A stretch of DNA of 64,000 bases from Gammaproteobacteria bacterium 45_16_T64 (GCA_002162955.1 MABD01000025.1:1-64000), one strand, 5' to 3'. Counted from the stretch's first letter, positions 28,928 to 40,698 are shown. Numbers and translations: made by a program. Notes: a model not told the origin generated them from the letters alone.

Positions 28928-28959
28928 TCGGTAGTGCTAAAACGAATGTGTCATATCCT

Positions 28960-28969
28960 TTGTGCACAA
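28960..28969. promoter_or_regulatory. Second candidate operator (TTGTGCACAA)
   Basis: This perfect 10-bp palindrome has the same TGTGCA core as the site at 28912 and lies about 60 bp upstream of the GST start, near where a promoter is expected. Confidence 0.4.
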
Positions 28970-29032
28970 CATAAGATAGCTCCATCGAATCAGCACAGTG
29001 GCTCTACAGACACACGACAACCGAGGTGACCC

Positions 29033-29734
29033 ATGTCAAAACAACAACAGCAGTTCACATTAATCAGTCATACCTTATGCCCCTACGTTCAGAGGGCAGT
29101 GATTGCATTGGAGGAATTGGGACTGGAATATAAGAGAATTGACATTGATTTAGGCAATAAGCCTGAGTGGTTCAAGGAGTTGTCTCCCTTGGGTAAAGTG
29201 CCTGTACTCGTGGTGGACGATGATACTGTCTTGTTTGAATCCGCGGTGATCGCGGAATATATCAATGAGATTACTGAGGCTGAAATGTTAAGTGCAGAGC
29301 CGGTGGGTAGAGCACGCGAGCGAGCTTGGATAGAGTTTGCATCGGCGACAATCAATAACATCGGCCAGCTCTATAGCGCGAAAGATGAAACGCAATACCG
29401 CGAAGTCGGGCGCCAGCTAAATGCAAAGTGGTCTATGTTAGATGCTAACTTATCGGATGCCGCTTTTTTTGGAGGCGACAAATTTTCCCTAGTGGATGCA
29501 GCGTTTGCCCCTGCATTTAGATACCTCGATGTGTTTGAGAATTTTGCTGAGTTTAGCTGTTTGGCGCGATTACCAAAGGTGAGCCAATGGCGACAAGCGT
29601 TAAAACTAAAGCCTTCGGTAATAGGCGCTGTCAGCGAAGATTATCCCGCGCTCTTAACGCAATTTGTCGCAAAGCGTGATTCACACTTGGGCAGGCTTGC
29701 CGCAGCGTATCAACAAGACGCAGCGATGGTGTAG
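29033..29734 (+). CDS. Glutathione S-transferase family protein
   Basis: The protein (233 aa) begins with a thioredoxin-like domain (about 8-85). It has CPYVQR near residues 20-25, matching the catalytic Cys of omega/beta-type transferases, and FESAVIAEYI as the glutathione-gamma-glutamyl-binding region. The C-terminal helical domain follows. It may conjugate or reduce an electrophile with glutathione. It is divergent from LysR and 69 bp upstream of an SDR, so the three probably form one regulon. Confidence 0.9.
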   Translation: MSKQQQQFTLISHTLCPYVQRAVIALEELGLEYKRIDIDLGNKPEWFKELSPLGKVPVLVVDDDTVLFESAVIAEYINEITEAEMLSAEPVGRARERAWIEFASATINNIGQLYSAKDETQYREVGRQLNAKWSMLDANLSDAAFFGGDKFSLVDAAFAPAFRYLDVFENFAEFSCLARLPKVSQWRQALKLKPSVIGAVSEDYPALLTQFVAKRDSHLGRLAAAYQQDAAMV

Positions 29735-29803
29735 TTTGTTGACTCATCCATTTTAGGCACACACTTTTATCTAGATAATTTCAAATATAGTAAAGGAAAA
29801 ATC

Positions 29804-30628
29804 ATGAGCAATTTTAAAGAGAAGTACGGTCCCTGGGCAGTCGTCACTGGGGCGACAACAGGCATAGGAAAATCAATCAGTAAGCAGTTGGCAGCGGACG
29901 GCGTTAATATTATCGCGGTTGCAAGAAACGAAACGAATCTCAGCACTTTGAAGGCAGAGTTGGAAGTGGGTCACGGTGTTACGGTCGATACTATCTCAGC
30001 GGACTTGTCTTTGTCTGATGCTAGCAATGTGATTGCAGAAAAGACGGCGCATCGGGATGTGGGCTTGTTGGTGGCAAATGCAGGGATTGAAAACGATGGT
30101 TTCTTTATCGAGAATGATATTAATGCTGAAAGTAAATTACTTGCGTTAAATATTCAAAGCCCAATGCAATTGAGTCACATCTTTGCACAACGCCTGTCAG
30201 CACGTGGAAAGGGCGGGATACTATTTGTTTCTAGTCTATTTGGGTATCAGGGGGTTCCGCTTGTGGCAAATTATTCTGCCAGTAAAGCCTACATATTGTC
30301 GTTGGGTGAAGCACTGAATGTGGAGTTAAGGCCCCTTGGCGTCGACGTTACTGTTTTGTCTCCTGGGCTGACGAAGACGCCGATGGTTGATAATATGGCA
30401 ATAGATTTTTCTAAAATGCCCATTACCACCCATGATCCCGCGATGGTTGCAAGAGTTGGGCTTAATGCGTTGGGGAAAAAAGCAACGGTGGTTCCAGGGT
30501 TGATTAACAAAATCTATGCTTGGGAAAACCGTTTAATCCCACGTTCATGGCCGGTGAAGCTGTTTGGTTTCCTCCTTTCTCGGGCGCGAACGAATAGTGA
30601 CGCTGAGATCGAATTTCGACCGGAATAA
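29804..30628 (+). CDS. Short-chain dehydrogenase/reductase
   Basis: This SDR (274 aa) shows TGATTGIG near residues 17-24, the NAGIE segment, and YSASKAYILSLGEAL containing the catalytic Tyr and Lys. Its C-terminal region (VPGLINKIYAWENRLIPRS) is typical of DltE/oxidoreductase-type SDRs with a membrane-facing tail. The substrate is unknown. It follows the GST gene in the same direction, and a GTAAAGGAAA site precedes ATG. A hairpin at 30663-30700 lies 34 bp downstream. Confidence 0.88.
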   Translation: MSNFKEKYGPWAVVTGATTGIGKSISKQLAADGVNIIAVARNETNLSTLKAELEVGHGVTVDTISADLSLSDASNVIAEKTAHRDVGLLVANAGIENDGFFIENDINAESKLLALNIQSPMQLSHIFAQRLSARGKGGILFVSSLFGYQGVPLVANYSASKAYILSLGEALNVELRPLGVDVTVLSPGLTKTPMVDNMAIDFSKMPITTHDPAMVARVGLNALGKKATVVPGLINKIYAWENRLIPRSWPVKLFGFLLSRARTNSDAEIEFRPE

Positions 30629-30662
30629 AGCAATGAATCAGTGAGATGTCGTTAAGTATCGT

Positions 30663-30700
30663 CAGGAAATGTTGAGATTTTAATCAGCTCACATTTCCTG
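30663..30700 (+). terminator. Hairpin after the SDR gene
   Basis: CAGGAAATGT (30663-30672) pairs with ACATTTCCTG (30691-30700), and a GAG/CTC step extends the stem. Only a weak T-containing stretch follows, so terminator strength is uncertain. Confidence 0.6.
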
Positions 30701-30811
30701 TTGTCCTATAGATGATCAATTGAAATTCAATGTAGATCATAATGTAATCGCAATATTCAGAATTTTTGCTTTTTCCGTTTGTATTTCGTTCAAATGTTGA
30801 GAATTTTTATA

Positions 30812-30829
30812 CTGTAATATAACTGTCAT
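30812..30829 (+). promoter_or_regulatory. Pho-box-like PhoB site before the metallopeptidase gene
   Basis: The 18 bp consist of two 7-bp half-sites (CTGTAAT and CTGTCAT) separated by ATAA, i.e. an 11-bp direct-repeat spacing. This fits the PhoB consensus CTGTCATAWAWCTGTMAY with one mismatch. An AT-rich stretch that could be a -10 region follows. Phosphate-starvation control of the secreted peptidase is inferred from this site alone. Confidence 0.55.
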
Positions 30830-30897
30830 ATAAATTAAGGCAAACTGTCGCCACTCGTCATAAGTATAAAGCTGTCCTTAATGTTGGAGTTGCCGTA

Positions 30898-33800
30898 GTG
30901 GTTTGTAGAATTCTTAAGCGTTATTCGTGTCTTTTTTGTGTGCCTGTTTTAATCGTAAGCCTCATTTTATCATCACCCTCTTTTGCTCAAAATCAGAGCG
31001 ATAGTCAGTTATCGTTGCCCATGTTGTTTACGCCCGTTGAGAAAGTTATCGCGCAACGAGCAGTAATTAAAAATATTCACCCCTCGGGAGAAAAAGAAAA
31101 GCGCTCGCGGCGTATGGGTGTGAATGTCGATATCTTGGGTGGATTAGAACGCCTATCAATTAATCTATTTTCAAATACTCTAATTGAAGTAAAAGTGAGT
31201 AGTGCCAAGAAAAACAGGTTCGGAAGGACGGTATGGCGAGGTGAGGTAGAAAACCAAGTCGTTGATGGAGTTAGGGAAGTTGTCACTGGTAAGGTAACGC
31301 TTATCATCAGTGACAATACTGTTATGGGCACTGTTCGCATGAACGGGCAACTATACAAAATAGAACCTGAGAATAATCAGGTGCATTCGATTAAAGAAAT
31401 CGATACTACATCGTATCCGAGCGATCACCCCAATGCTCAGAGCGATGTTGATGTGCTGTCAACAATACCGAAAGCAATGTCTGGGGACACTGTTGCTAGC
31501 AGCGCTGACGCGGTAGTTAATGTGAGCGTACTGGTGTTGTACGCAGCATCGGTGTCTGGCAATGTCTCTGATGTCAATGCATTGGTTGATCTAGTGATTG
31601 ATGAGACTAATCAAACTTATATAGATAGTGGGTTGAATCAGTCTTTGCAATTGAGTTTAGTAGGTACGGTCGCGGTCGATTTTGCTGAAATGACCTATCC
31701 TGAAATGTTATCGAGTTTGGCGTCGCGATCTGATGGTGTATTGGATGATGTACATCAATTGAGGTTGGATCATGAAGCCGATGTTGTCGTGTTGTTGTCC
31801 TCAGAATCGGATTACTGTGGTTATGGATATGTTGGTGCGGACTATGATACGGCTTTTGCCGTTGTAAACTATGCCTGTGCCAGTGGTAACTTCAGTTTCG
31901 CCCATGAAATTGGACATTTAGTGGGAGCGAGACACGATATTCAAAATGATAGTTCAAGCTACCCTTATGCCTACGGTCACGGCTTTCAATCTCCCAGTTT
32001 GGCATTTCGCACGATCATGTCCTACAACTGCGGCAACGGTGATTGCCCCCGAGTTGGTTTTTGGTCGAGTCCCGATAATCTCTTTGGTGATGAGGTCATG
32101 GGGCAAGCTGATACCAGTAATAATGTTCGCGTGTGGGAGGAAAATGCAAGCCACCTCGCGGGTTTGCATGAAGCCTATATTCCCCCTGATATTGATCGTG
32201 AATTATGGTTTTTTGATATCGGTGATTACGTATATTCAAGTCCAGTTGTTGATGACGAAGGTACGGCATATTTCGCAGGACGTGATGCTAACATCTATGC
32301 CTTATATTCCGATATGAGTATTAAATGGCAAACCTCGGTGAGCCAAGCTATTTCCTCTGCATTGGTATTGGAAAATGGCGTAATCTATTATCGAACTGCA
32401 GGGCCAGGGGCACGAGAGTATGGTGCGTTAAGTATCAATACCGGTGAGCTTCTGTGGAGTCAGTCGCTTAGTGGATCGGGAGATTCACCGGCTGTAACGA
32501 ATGATGGTACTTCTTATGTGGTTGATGGTGGGTTACTAAAGCAGTTTTCATCGCAGGGTGAATTGTTGCTTTCGGTATCAGTATCCCCCACCGTTTACGC
32601 AGCACCTATTGTCGGTGAGAGTGGTGATGTCTATGCGATGTCAATCGACGGTTTATTACGACGGTTTAGCAGTAGCTTGGATGCGGTATGGTCTTTACAA
32701 ATACCTGAATCCTATGCTCGTACCTGCTTAGCCATGGGAATTGATGGAACGGTTTATGTGCCAACAATTAACGGAATTCTTTACGCGGTAAGTCGTGATG
32801 GAGAATTGTTATGGGAATATACCTTTGATTCTGTTAACTATGATCGATGTCCTGTTGTTGATATGCAAGGAAATATTATTATAGGCGGCGGTACAAAAAT
32901 TCATGCGATCTCTTCTGCAGGGAATAAACTATGGGAAAGTGAAGACTTAACGGAGGCAGTAACCTCTACGGCCGCTATAGTTGATGATGGTTCCATTCTT
33001 GTGGGAACTCGGACCCGGATGAATGCACTGTCCTCATCGGGTGTTCTATTATGGACATCGTTACTCTCCCTAAATAATCAATCTTCTGTTGCGATCGCCG
33101 ATAATGGAATTGCATATATCGGTGGGGCTTTATATGGTGCGGGCGGCTTACATGCTTATAGTATAGATGGCCGAAAGCTTGCTAATACCGTGTGGCCTCG
33201 TCACCATGGCCGGGATGGAGGTAGCAGTTGTTTTGAATTGCCAGTGAATAATGAACCTTTCGTTTCGATTGAATCTCCTACTGATGGCATTCGCCTACTT
33301 GCTACTGATGGGCCTGTTGTGTTGCAAGCAACGGCCGAGGATAGTGAAGACGGCGATTTATCACGAACAGTACAATGGCAATCGGATGTTGATGGTCCTA
33401 TCGAATCGCCGACCATGTTGAGTGTAGGTCAGCATAGATTGACGGTAACGGTCATAGACAGTGGAGAGCTAAGCGGTACCGACACTGTGGGTATTGAAAT
33501 TATTGGGGAAGCTGACCTTTTGGTAACGCTAGTGGGGGCCCCAGGTAAAAATGAAGGTGGAGTGGTAACCTTTACTGCTACTATCAACAACATTGCTCTT
33601 GCTCCTTCCTTAGATAGCTCGATTGCGCTAGTGCTTCCTGAAGGTGTTAGCTTTGTAGCGGCAGATAATGTTGTTGCTTGTACTGAACTAGAAAAAATAG
33701 TGACCTGTGAGTTGCAGGATATTGACGTTGGTGAGGAATCGGCTATTACCTTCACCGTATCGACCGGCGAATATACTTATACTAAGCACAGTTACCAGGT

Positions 33801-33930
33801 TGGTGTGTCTGCGCTAAATGATGTGACGCTAGAGAATAATGTTGCGGTATCGATGTTTGGCGGCAGTATTAGCCCGTTTCAGTTACTACTTTTAGTCGGT
33901 ATGATGTGGTTAAAGAGGCGGTGGTATTGA
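30898..33930 (+). CDS. Secreted reprolysin-like metallopeptidase with beta-propeller, DUF11-like and C-terminal sorting tail
   Basis: The 1010-residue protein starts with GTG (TTGGAG about 8 bp upstream) and a signal peptide cut near residue 31 (SFA-QN). A metzincin catalytic domain follows, with the zinc motif HEIGHLVGARHD at 336-347. Next come a PQQ-like beta-propeller (about 440-770), a beta-sandwich region and a DUF11-like module (about 860-970). The C-terminus has Gly-Gly, a hydrophobic stretch and Arg/Lys residues, resembling a GlyGly-CTERM sorting signal handled by rhombosortase and type II secretion. It probably degrades external proteins at or outside the surface. It stands alone, with a Pho-box-like site upstream and a terminator downstream. 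Confidence 0.85.
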   Translation: MVCRILKRYSCLFCVPVLIVSLILSSPSFAQNQSDSQLSLPMLFTPVEKVIAQRAVIKNIHPSGEKEKRSRRMGVNVDILGGLERLSINLFSNTLIEVKVSSAKKNRFGRTVWRGEVENQVVDGVREVVTGKVTLIISDNTVMGTVRMNGQLYKIEPENNQVHSIKEIDTTSYPSDHPNAQSDVDVLSTIPKAMSGDTVASSADAVVNVSVLVLYAASVSGNVSDVNALVDLVIDETNQTYIDSGLNQSLQLSLVGTVAVDFAEMTYPEMLSSLASRSDGVLDDVHQLRLDHEADVVVLLSSESDYCGYGYVGADYDTAFAVVNYACASGNFSFAHEIGHLVGARHDIQNDSSSYPYAYGHGFQSPSLAFRTIMSYNCGNGDCPRVGFWSSPDNLFGDEVMGQADTSNNVRVWEENASHLAGLHEAYIPPDIDRELWFFDIGDYVYSSPVVDDEGTAYFAGRDANIYALYSDMSIKWQTSVSQAISSALVLENGVIYYRTAGPGAREYGALSINTGELLWSQSLSGSGDSPAVTNDGTSYVVDGGLLKQFSSQGELLLSVSVSPTVYAAPIVGESGDVYAMSIDGLLRRFSSSLDAVWSLQIPESYARTCLAMGIDGTVYVPTINGILYAVSRDGELLWEYTFDSVNYDRCPVVDMQGNIIIGGGTKIHAISSAGNKLWESEDLTEAVTSTAAIVDDGSILVGTRTRMNALSSSGVLLWTSLLSLNNQSSVAIADNGIAYIGGALYGAGGLHAYSIDGRKLANTVWPRHHGRDGGSSCFELPVNNEPFVSIESPTDGIRLLATDGPVVLQATAEDSEDGDLSRTVQWQSDVDGPIESPTMLSVGQHRLTVTVIDSGELSGTDTVGIEIIGEADLLVTLVGAPGKNEGGVVTFTATINNIALAPSLDSSIALVLPEGVSFVAADNVVACTELEKIVTCELQDIDVGEESAITFTVSTGEYTYTKHSYQVGVSALNDVTLENNVAVSMFGGSISPFQLLLLVGMMWLKRRWY

Positions 33931-33999
33931 TTAAGCCTGGCTTGCCATCTATCACCTGGCGGTTTCTTCTTATACAGAAGAATTAAACAGAACCACAAC

Positions 34000-34039
34000 A
34001 AAAAAAGCCCTAAGGTAGGATACCTGAGGGCTTTTTTTT
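34000..34039. terminator. Bidirectional intrinsic terminator
   Basis: The arms AAAAAGCCCT and AGGGCTTTTTT, with an inner AGGTA/TACCT stem, lie between the convergent metallopeptidase and SGNH hydrolase genes. The run of T on each strand makes it a good terminator for both. Confidence 0.92.
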
Positions 34040-34091
34040 GCAGACAACTAGATTTTTAATGAATAACAACTAGCAGCTTAAATAGAGTTCA

Positions 34092-34904
34092 TTACCGATA
34101 GGCACCTATAGATTCCAGAATACTCCATACCTGCCCTCCAATCAGCTCCGCTCCAGCAACATTCACATGTATATCATCATACAAATAGATGCTTGCATCA
34201 TCAGGCCCCCACATAGGTGCCTGGGTTAAATCAACATAGGTACATTTTTCGGTAAGATCATCACTACATAAAGAACTTAGCTCCCCCACGGTCTTATCAA
34301 TTAAGTTTTCACTAACAACTGATACCGGAAAATATTGAGGTCCAGTCCAAACAATATTTTCCACTGAATCTATAGCAGACAGTAGGCTAATAATCTCTTC
34401 GGCTTCTGTCACAGCGACAGTGAATGCATCAGTACAAGCAGTTGAGTAAGTACCTTCATCAACATTTATATTATTTTCCAGATCAACTTTACACGGCTCT
34501 TTTAAGTTGTTTGCTCCACCATTAACAATAATAGTTTTAACTGTAGGATCGGGGTCCAACCCCTGGCCATTATAATTGGGGATTTTGGGAATTTCGATAT
34601 CCCGAATATAGTTAGTATGAGCACCTGAACGAGCAAGCTCTAAATAGGTTTTTTTTGATCGCTCTATAAGGTTTAATGGAATAGCACCATAAGGAGAGCC
34701 CAAATCCCACAATGAATCTCCCATTATAATAACGTCGTTCTCCATAGGGGATGATTCAGTACCCACCGCAGTATATAAATCACAAGACTCCGGTTGTTTA
34801 TTTCCAGCCACACAGTCTATCTCAGATTGTTTGCAGCCAGACATAGAAAAAGCCACACCAAATATTCCCGCGGCTATAACTAACTTATCCGTAAATTCCA
34901 ACAT
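34092..34904 (-). CDS. SGNH/GDSL-type hydrolase, lipoprotein
   Basis: The 270-residue product has a signal peptide with lipobox SMSGC (Cys near residue 24). An SGNH hydrolase domain follows, with GDS in block I (IIMGDSLWD), NGGANN in place of GxND in block III, and DDIHVN supplying the Asp/His of block V. It is expected to hydrolyse esters in the envelope or outside the cell. Its AT-rich sequence differs from most neighbours and it borders a gene-poor AT-rich region, so acquisition by transfer is possible. Confidence 0.82.
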   Translation of the reverse strand: MLEFTDKLVIAAGIFGVAFSMSGCKQSEIDCVAGNKQPESCDLYTAVGTESSPMENDVIIMGDSLWDLGSPYGAIPLNLIERSKKTYLELARSGAHTNYIRDIEIPKIPNYNGQGLDPDPTVKTIIVNGGANNLKEPCKVDLENNINVDEGTYSTACTDAFTVAVTEAEEIISLLSAIDSVENIVWTGPQYFPVSVVSENLIDKTVGELSSLCSDDLTEKCTYVDLTQAPMWGPDDASIYLYDDIHVNVAGAELIGGQVWSILESIGAYR

Positions 34905-35161
34905 AAAAACAAACTCCTTTTTATCAATATAATAAAAACAGCATTCTTGCCGTTATATAAAGCGTGATCACAGTAACTAAAGGCCATAACTATGTCAAAT
35001 TAGAAAGTACGGATTCCATCGCTTTAGCTATAACGATGCGAAGTTAATCGAGGAAAACAAATATTGGTTTTCTGGTTATGTCGAAATTATTCCCTAGGAT
35101 AAATCCTGTGTGTAACTACGCCGCCAAAGCATGAAATTGTTAAACTGGTGTTACATGATTT

Positions 35162-35340
35162 TTAGAATGATTTTGTTGTTTCCGTTTTTTGCATTGCTAC
35201 TAACTCTATTTCAATGTTGCTTGTGATAACCTGAAGTTTTTTAACCGTAACATCGAGTTGGTAATCCGTTTGATGTTACGATAATCTTGCTCGATTATCC
35301 CCTTTATCGACCGCCCGATAAAAGTAGCGTCACTGCCCAT
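35162..35340 (-). pseudogene. Fragment of an IS6-type transposase (C-terminal end)
   Basis: Read on the minus strand, the frame gives IIEQDYRNIKRITNSMLRLK followed by NFRLSQATLK and a stop. A frame shift of one base continues with IELVAM. This is the conserved end of IS6/IS26/IS240-type DDE transposases (pattern EQDHRxIKRxxxPMLGFKxF, then TLxGIELxxMxRKGQ). The N-terminal DDE part is not visible, and a frameshift plus stop break the rest, so it is a dead remnant. Confidence 0.7.
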
Positions 35341-36063
35341 TGTTTTTATGGAAGGCTCTTCCAGCTTCGGCGTTTGCGACAAAGAAAAATATTGTCGTGA
35401 AATAGAATGTAATATTTTCTATAGTTAATGTAATAGATTATCTGAGGTATAAGCGATCCAGAAATACCATTTAGTGTAATCCCAGGCATCGTTAAAAATA
35501 TTTAGCAATACGCCGAACTGTTCTCATTTTTGAAAGACTTAAATGATGGAATTCTAATGCAAAGTATATTTTCAAAAATGGAATCTGGATAAGTTAGGGT
35601 AATAAATAGAAATTGACTATGTTTCATTAAGTAAGAAACAGGGCAATGAGTCTTGATCGGTACCGTTCTAGAACGCTTATGTTAAAGTTATATAATGTCA
35701 AATTTATGACACAGCTTAATATTGTCTTGTGTATCGACGTACCTGATCTTCATGGTGTTTTCTGGTGATAGGACATCAGGCTGAATCTCCGATGTGCTGC
35801 TTTGTAACAGATCAAAGATGTAGTGGGATTCGTGTTCATTCGAGCCAATAACCTGGGCGTTTAGAGCCGCATGATTAGCTATCAGCGTTATAGATGACAC
35901 ACCCTTATTAAAATGGGCATCAACATCTAGTGAATGTTAGTTATGCGCTGTAGACAATAGGGCCCTTCCTTTTCCCATTAAAGCCGGTGTATCTGTAGCA
36001 CTTGTGTAAATAGCCATGTTATTTGGTAACAAACCACGTTTTTACCCCAGAAACACCCCCTAA

Positions 36064-36079
36064 GTTATCAAATGATAAC
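36064..36079. promoter_or_regulatory. Palindrome upstream of fadH (GTTATCA-AA-TGATAAC)
   Basis: This perfect 7-bp inverted repeat with a 2-bp spacer lies 117 bp before the fadH start and is a plausible operator. No binding protein can be named. Confidence 0.4.
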
Positions 36080-36155
36080 GACGAAATTGGCCTCTAGCAG
36101 GGATACTAATCCCAACACGCATTTGAAGAGAGATGAGACGAGATTCAAGTGCATA

Positions 36156-36170
36156 CCTATATCATATAGG
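36156..36170. promoter_or_regulatory. Palindrome close to the fadH start (CCTATAT-C-ATATAGG)
   Basis: This 15-bp inverted repeat ends 26 bp before the fadH start codon. Its position fits an operator overlapping the promoter or transcription start. Confidence 0.4.
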
Positions 36171-36177
36171 CGCGTGA

Positions 36178-38226
<2,049 letters not shown>

Positions 38227-38261
38227 GCGACATATAGATACCAATACGTACTAAAAGTACT

Positions 38262-38304
38262 ACAAGAAAGTCCCTAACAGCCCTGCTGTTAGGGGCTTTC
38301 TTGT
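38262..38304 (+). terminator. Intrinsic terminator of fadH
   Basis: ACAAGAAAG and CCCTAACAG pair with CTGTTAGGG and CTTTCTTGT around a short loop, with one mismatch. It lies 35 bp after the fadH stop. Confidence 0.85.
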
Positions 38305-38462
38305 ATGTATTACTCTTCCTATTTTCTAGACCCCTCAAATGGGGGTAGAGAGCTAAACCCTCCTCTTTATACACTGCAATAGAAGCTGAATCAGAAATAT
38401 CAATTAAACCGGTTTTCTCGTGTTCTCGTTGATTCAGTTTGAGAGCATTAAGGGGAGTGTTG

Positions 38463-39887
38463 ATGAAGTATACGTTGCTATGTTTGGCAGGGATTATGTG
38501 TCTGGGGTTGACGGCGTGTGGTGGGGGAGGCTCATCGGGCGATGGATCAGGGGATAGTTCTGGAGGTGCGGGATTAGACACGGTCTCAATCACGGGAGGG
38601 GTTATTGATGGCCCGATTGCTTATGCCAATATTGCAGTACATCACTTTACTGCAGGTGCTATCGGTGAGCAAGTCGGTACAGCGGGCACTGACGCCAACG
38701 GCGCGATTACGGGTCTTAATGTGGTGGCGGATGACGCGCCGTTTATTTTGATCGCAACGACCGATGGTGATTCCATTGATGTCACAACCGGTATTGCTCC
38801 TGTCATTAGTGAATTAAAAACGATACTGATGTCTGTGAACGATACGCCAATCTATGCGACTCCCTTAACGTCTATCGCGAGCGATATTGCACTGGCTAAT
38901 AGTGATGCATCAACTGATGCCGCAGAGCTTGCGGCGTTACTTGAACAAGCTGCCGATCAAACCGTGGCGGCGCTAGGTTTTGGTCTAGATAGTAGCGTCG
39001 ACATTTTCACAACCCCCCCTGTTATTACTGCAAATACCCGTGTTGATGATCTTTCTGATATTGCCGCGTATCGAGCTGCAATTGAAGCGTTGGTTGATGC
39101 GGTTGAAAGCGCCAGTGACAATACCGCGGGTCAATCAAATGTTGTGAACGAGAACGCGGTGTTAACGGCGCTTGCGAAAGATTTGGTGGATGGTCAAATC
39201 GACGGCCAGGAAAGTGCCACTGCGATTGAGAACTTAGCCAATACAAATATTGCTGTTGAAGTTGAAGAGACGCCAACGGTTGACGAGGCTGCGATTATTG
39301 AGCTGCTGGAGCAGGATGCAGAAGTCACCGGTGTAGTGAATACCGTGGTGATTGATGAGATCGATGGCATTGATGGCGTTGATATTACTATTGTCATTGT
39401 TGGCGGTACTACAACGCCCGATTCTGACGGAGATAGCGTAAGCGATATTAATGACAACTGTGTGCATCACAGCAATACCAATCAGCTTAATTTTGATCAG
39501 GCCGATGGTGACAACGCGGGTGATGTGTGTGATAGCGATGACGATAATGATGGTGTCGCCGATAGCGCTGATAGTTGTGCGACGGAAGATTTTGATTTGT
39601 CATCGGACATCGATAGTGATGGTTGTGATGATGCTAATGAGGACGCTGATGATGATAACGATGGGGTGTTAGACACGGCCCCGGATAACTGCCCCACGGT
39701 GGAAAATGCGGATCAAGATAATCTTGATGGCGATTCGTTAGGTGATGCGTGTGACGATGATAGGGATGGTGACGGTTCTCCAAACAGCATTGATAGCTGT
39801 CCAGATGATGCTACGGATACTTGTGCTGTACCTGCTGAAGGAGTGTATGGCACATCGTCCTGGGATGACGGCTCAACTTGGCAGTAA
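38463..39887 (+). CDS. Lipoprotein with thrombospondin-type-3 calcium-binding repeats
   Basis: The 474-residue protein has lipobox LTAC (Cys near residue 19) followed by a Gly/Ser-rich linker. A globular region follows that looks like a carboxypeptidase-regulatory-like fold (TGGVIDGPIAYANIAV). The last 150 residues are thrombospondin-type-3 repeats of DxDxDG(V/I)xDxxDxC pattern rich in Asp, which bind calcium. It is probably anchored on the cell surface. ATG 38463 with GGGGAG upstream is chosen over an in-frame ATG at 38439. It is 69 bp upstream of another secreted protein, so the two may be co-expressed. Confidence 0.8.
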   Translation: MKYTLLCLAGIMCLGLTACGGGGSSGDGSGDSSGGAGLDTVSITGGVIDGPIAYANIAVHHFTAGAIGEQVGTAGTDANGAITGLNVVADDAPFILIATTDGDSIDVTTGIAPVISELKTILMSVNDTPIYATPLTSIASDIALANSDASTDAAELAALLEQAADQTVAALGFGLDSSVDIFTTPPVITANTRVDDLSDIAAYRAAIEALVDAVESASDNTAGQSNVVNENAVLTALAKDLVDGQIDGQESATAIENLANTNIAVEVEETPTVDEAAIIELLEQDAEVTGVVNTVVIDEIDGIDGVDITIVIVGGTTTPDSDGDSVSDINDNCVHHSNTNQLNFDQADGDNAGDVCDSDDDNDGVADSADSCATEDFDLSSDIDSDGCDDANEDADDDNDGVLDTAPDNCPTVENADQDNLDGDSLGDACDDDRDGDGSPNSIDSCPDDATDTCAVPAEGVYGTSSWDDGSTWQ

Positions 39888-39956
39888 ACAGAACATCAAT
39901 ATATACGCTAACAGAATATAGACATACAGATAGTAGAAATAGACAAAGGAAAAATT

Positions 39957-40655
39957 ATGTTTAAGAAGACAATATTAGCAAGCAGTATTCTTTTGGGCTG
40001 TTCAATGAATATCATGGCGGCTGACGTGACCCACTCGTTTAGTGCCGGTGGTTCTATCGTTGCGTCGGAAATGAATCAAAATTTCTCTGACGTCGTGGCA
40101 GCGATTAATGCATTGGAAAGTCAGGTTGCCACGTTGGAGGCCGCTGCGGTAGGTGACGCATCATCATTAGAAGAGAAGATTGCGGGCGCGAGCTATCAAT
40201 TTTCGTGGCTTCAAAATGGTTACTTTGGTGAAAATGCGTCAGGTGGCTTGAGTGATTATGTTCGCTTTGGTTTGGGGCGGGGTACAAGCACACTGGTATT
40301 TAATGAAAATGGTACCACCACGGATAGTGGGAGTGAGGCGTGGGTGGAAGGAAGTACTGTGCCAATCTGTCAAACGTTTGATAACGACGATAACTGTACC
40401 AGTGATCATAACCAGTTAGAAACAGATAACGATACTTGGGCTGATGATGCAGGTACCTGGTCAGTGAATAGCACGACTAATGTACTGACATTAACCTTTG
40501 AGAATGAAAGCCCTCAGTATTATCAGGTTTCTGAAGATGGTTCTACGATGATTTTAACGGGCTTGCAAAATAATGTTGAGGCATCCGATAGTGGTGGTGC
40601 AGACCAGCGTATTATCGAACTCACCATCGGTGTTGGTGTACGATTACCTGAGTAA
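39957..40655 (+). CDS. Secreted protein of unknown function with short coiled coil
   Basis: The 232-residue protein has a signal peptide cleaved near residue 21 (MAA-DV). An SFSAGGSIVASEMNQNF segment and a heptad-rich helix (about 40-70) follow, which is a trimer-forming head-stalk start often seen in secreted proteins of marine bacteria. The remainder is a beta-rich domain (about 75-232) with two cysteines. I do not recognise a named family. It directly follows the thrombospondin-repeat lipoprotein. Confidence 0.7.
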   Translation: MFKKTILASSILLGCSMNIMAADVTHSFSAGGSIVASEMNQNFSDVVAAINALESQVATLEAAAVGDASSLEEKIAGASYQFSWLQNGYFGENASGGLSDYVRFGLGRGTSTLVFNENGTTTDSGSEAWVEGSTVPICQTFDNDDNCTSDHNQLETDNDTWADDAGTWSVNSTTNVLTLTFENESPQYYQVSEDGSTMILTGLQNNVEASDSGGADQRIIELTIGVGVRLPE

Positions 40656-40698
40656 GCTAACGGTAATTCGGTAATTTGATGACGCGGTAGACAGGCCT

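Noticed and set aside
35688-35900. 70-codon minus-strand frame in the AT-rich gap
   Set aside because: GTG start with poor ribosome binding site, no family and no conserved pattern; not listed as a gene.
39025-39470. Minus-strand frames inside the thrombospondin-repeat lipoprotein
   Set aside because: They result from the biased codon composition of the Asp-rich gene and lack ribosome binding sites.
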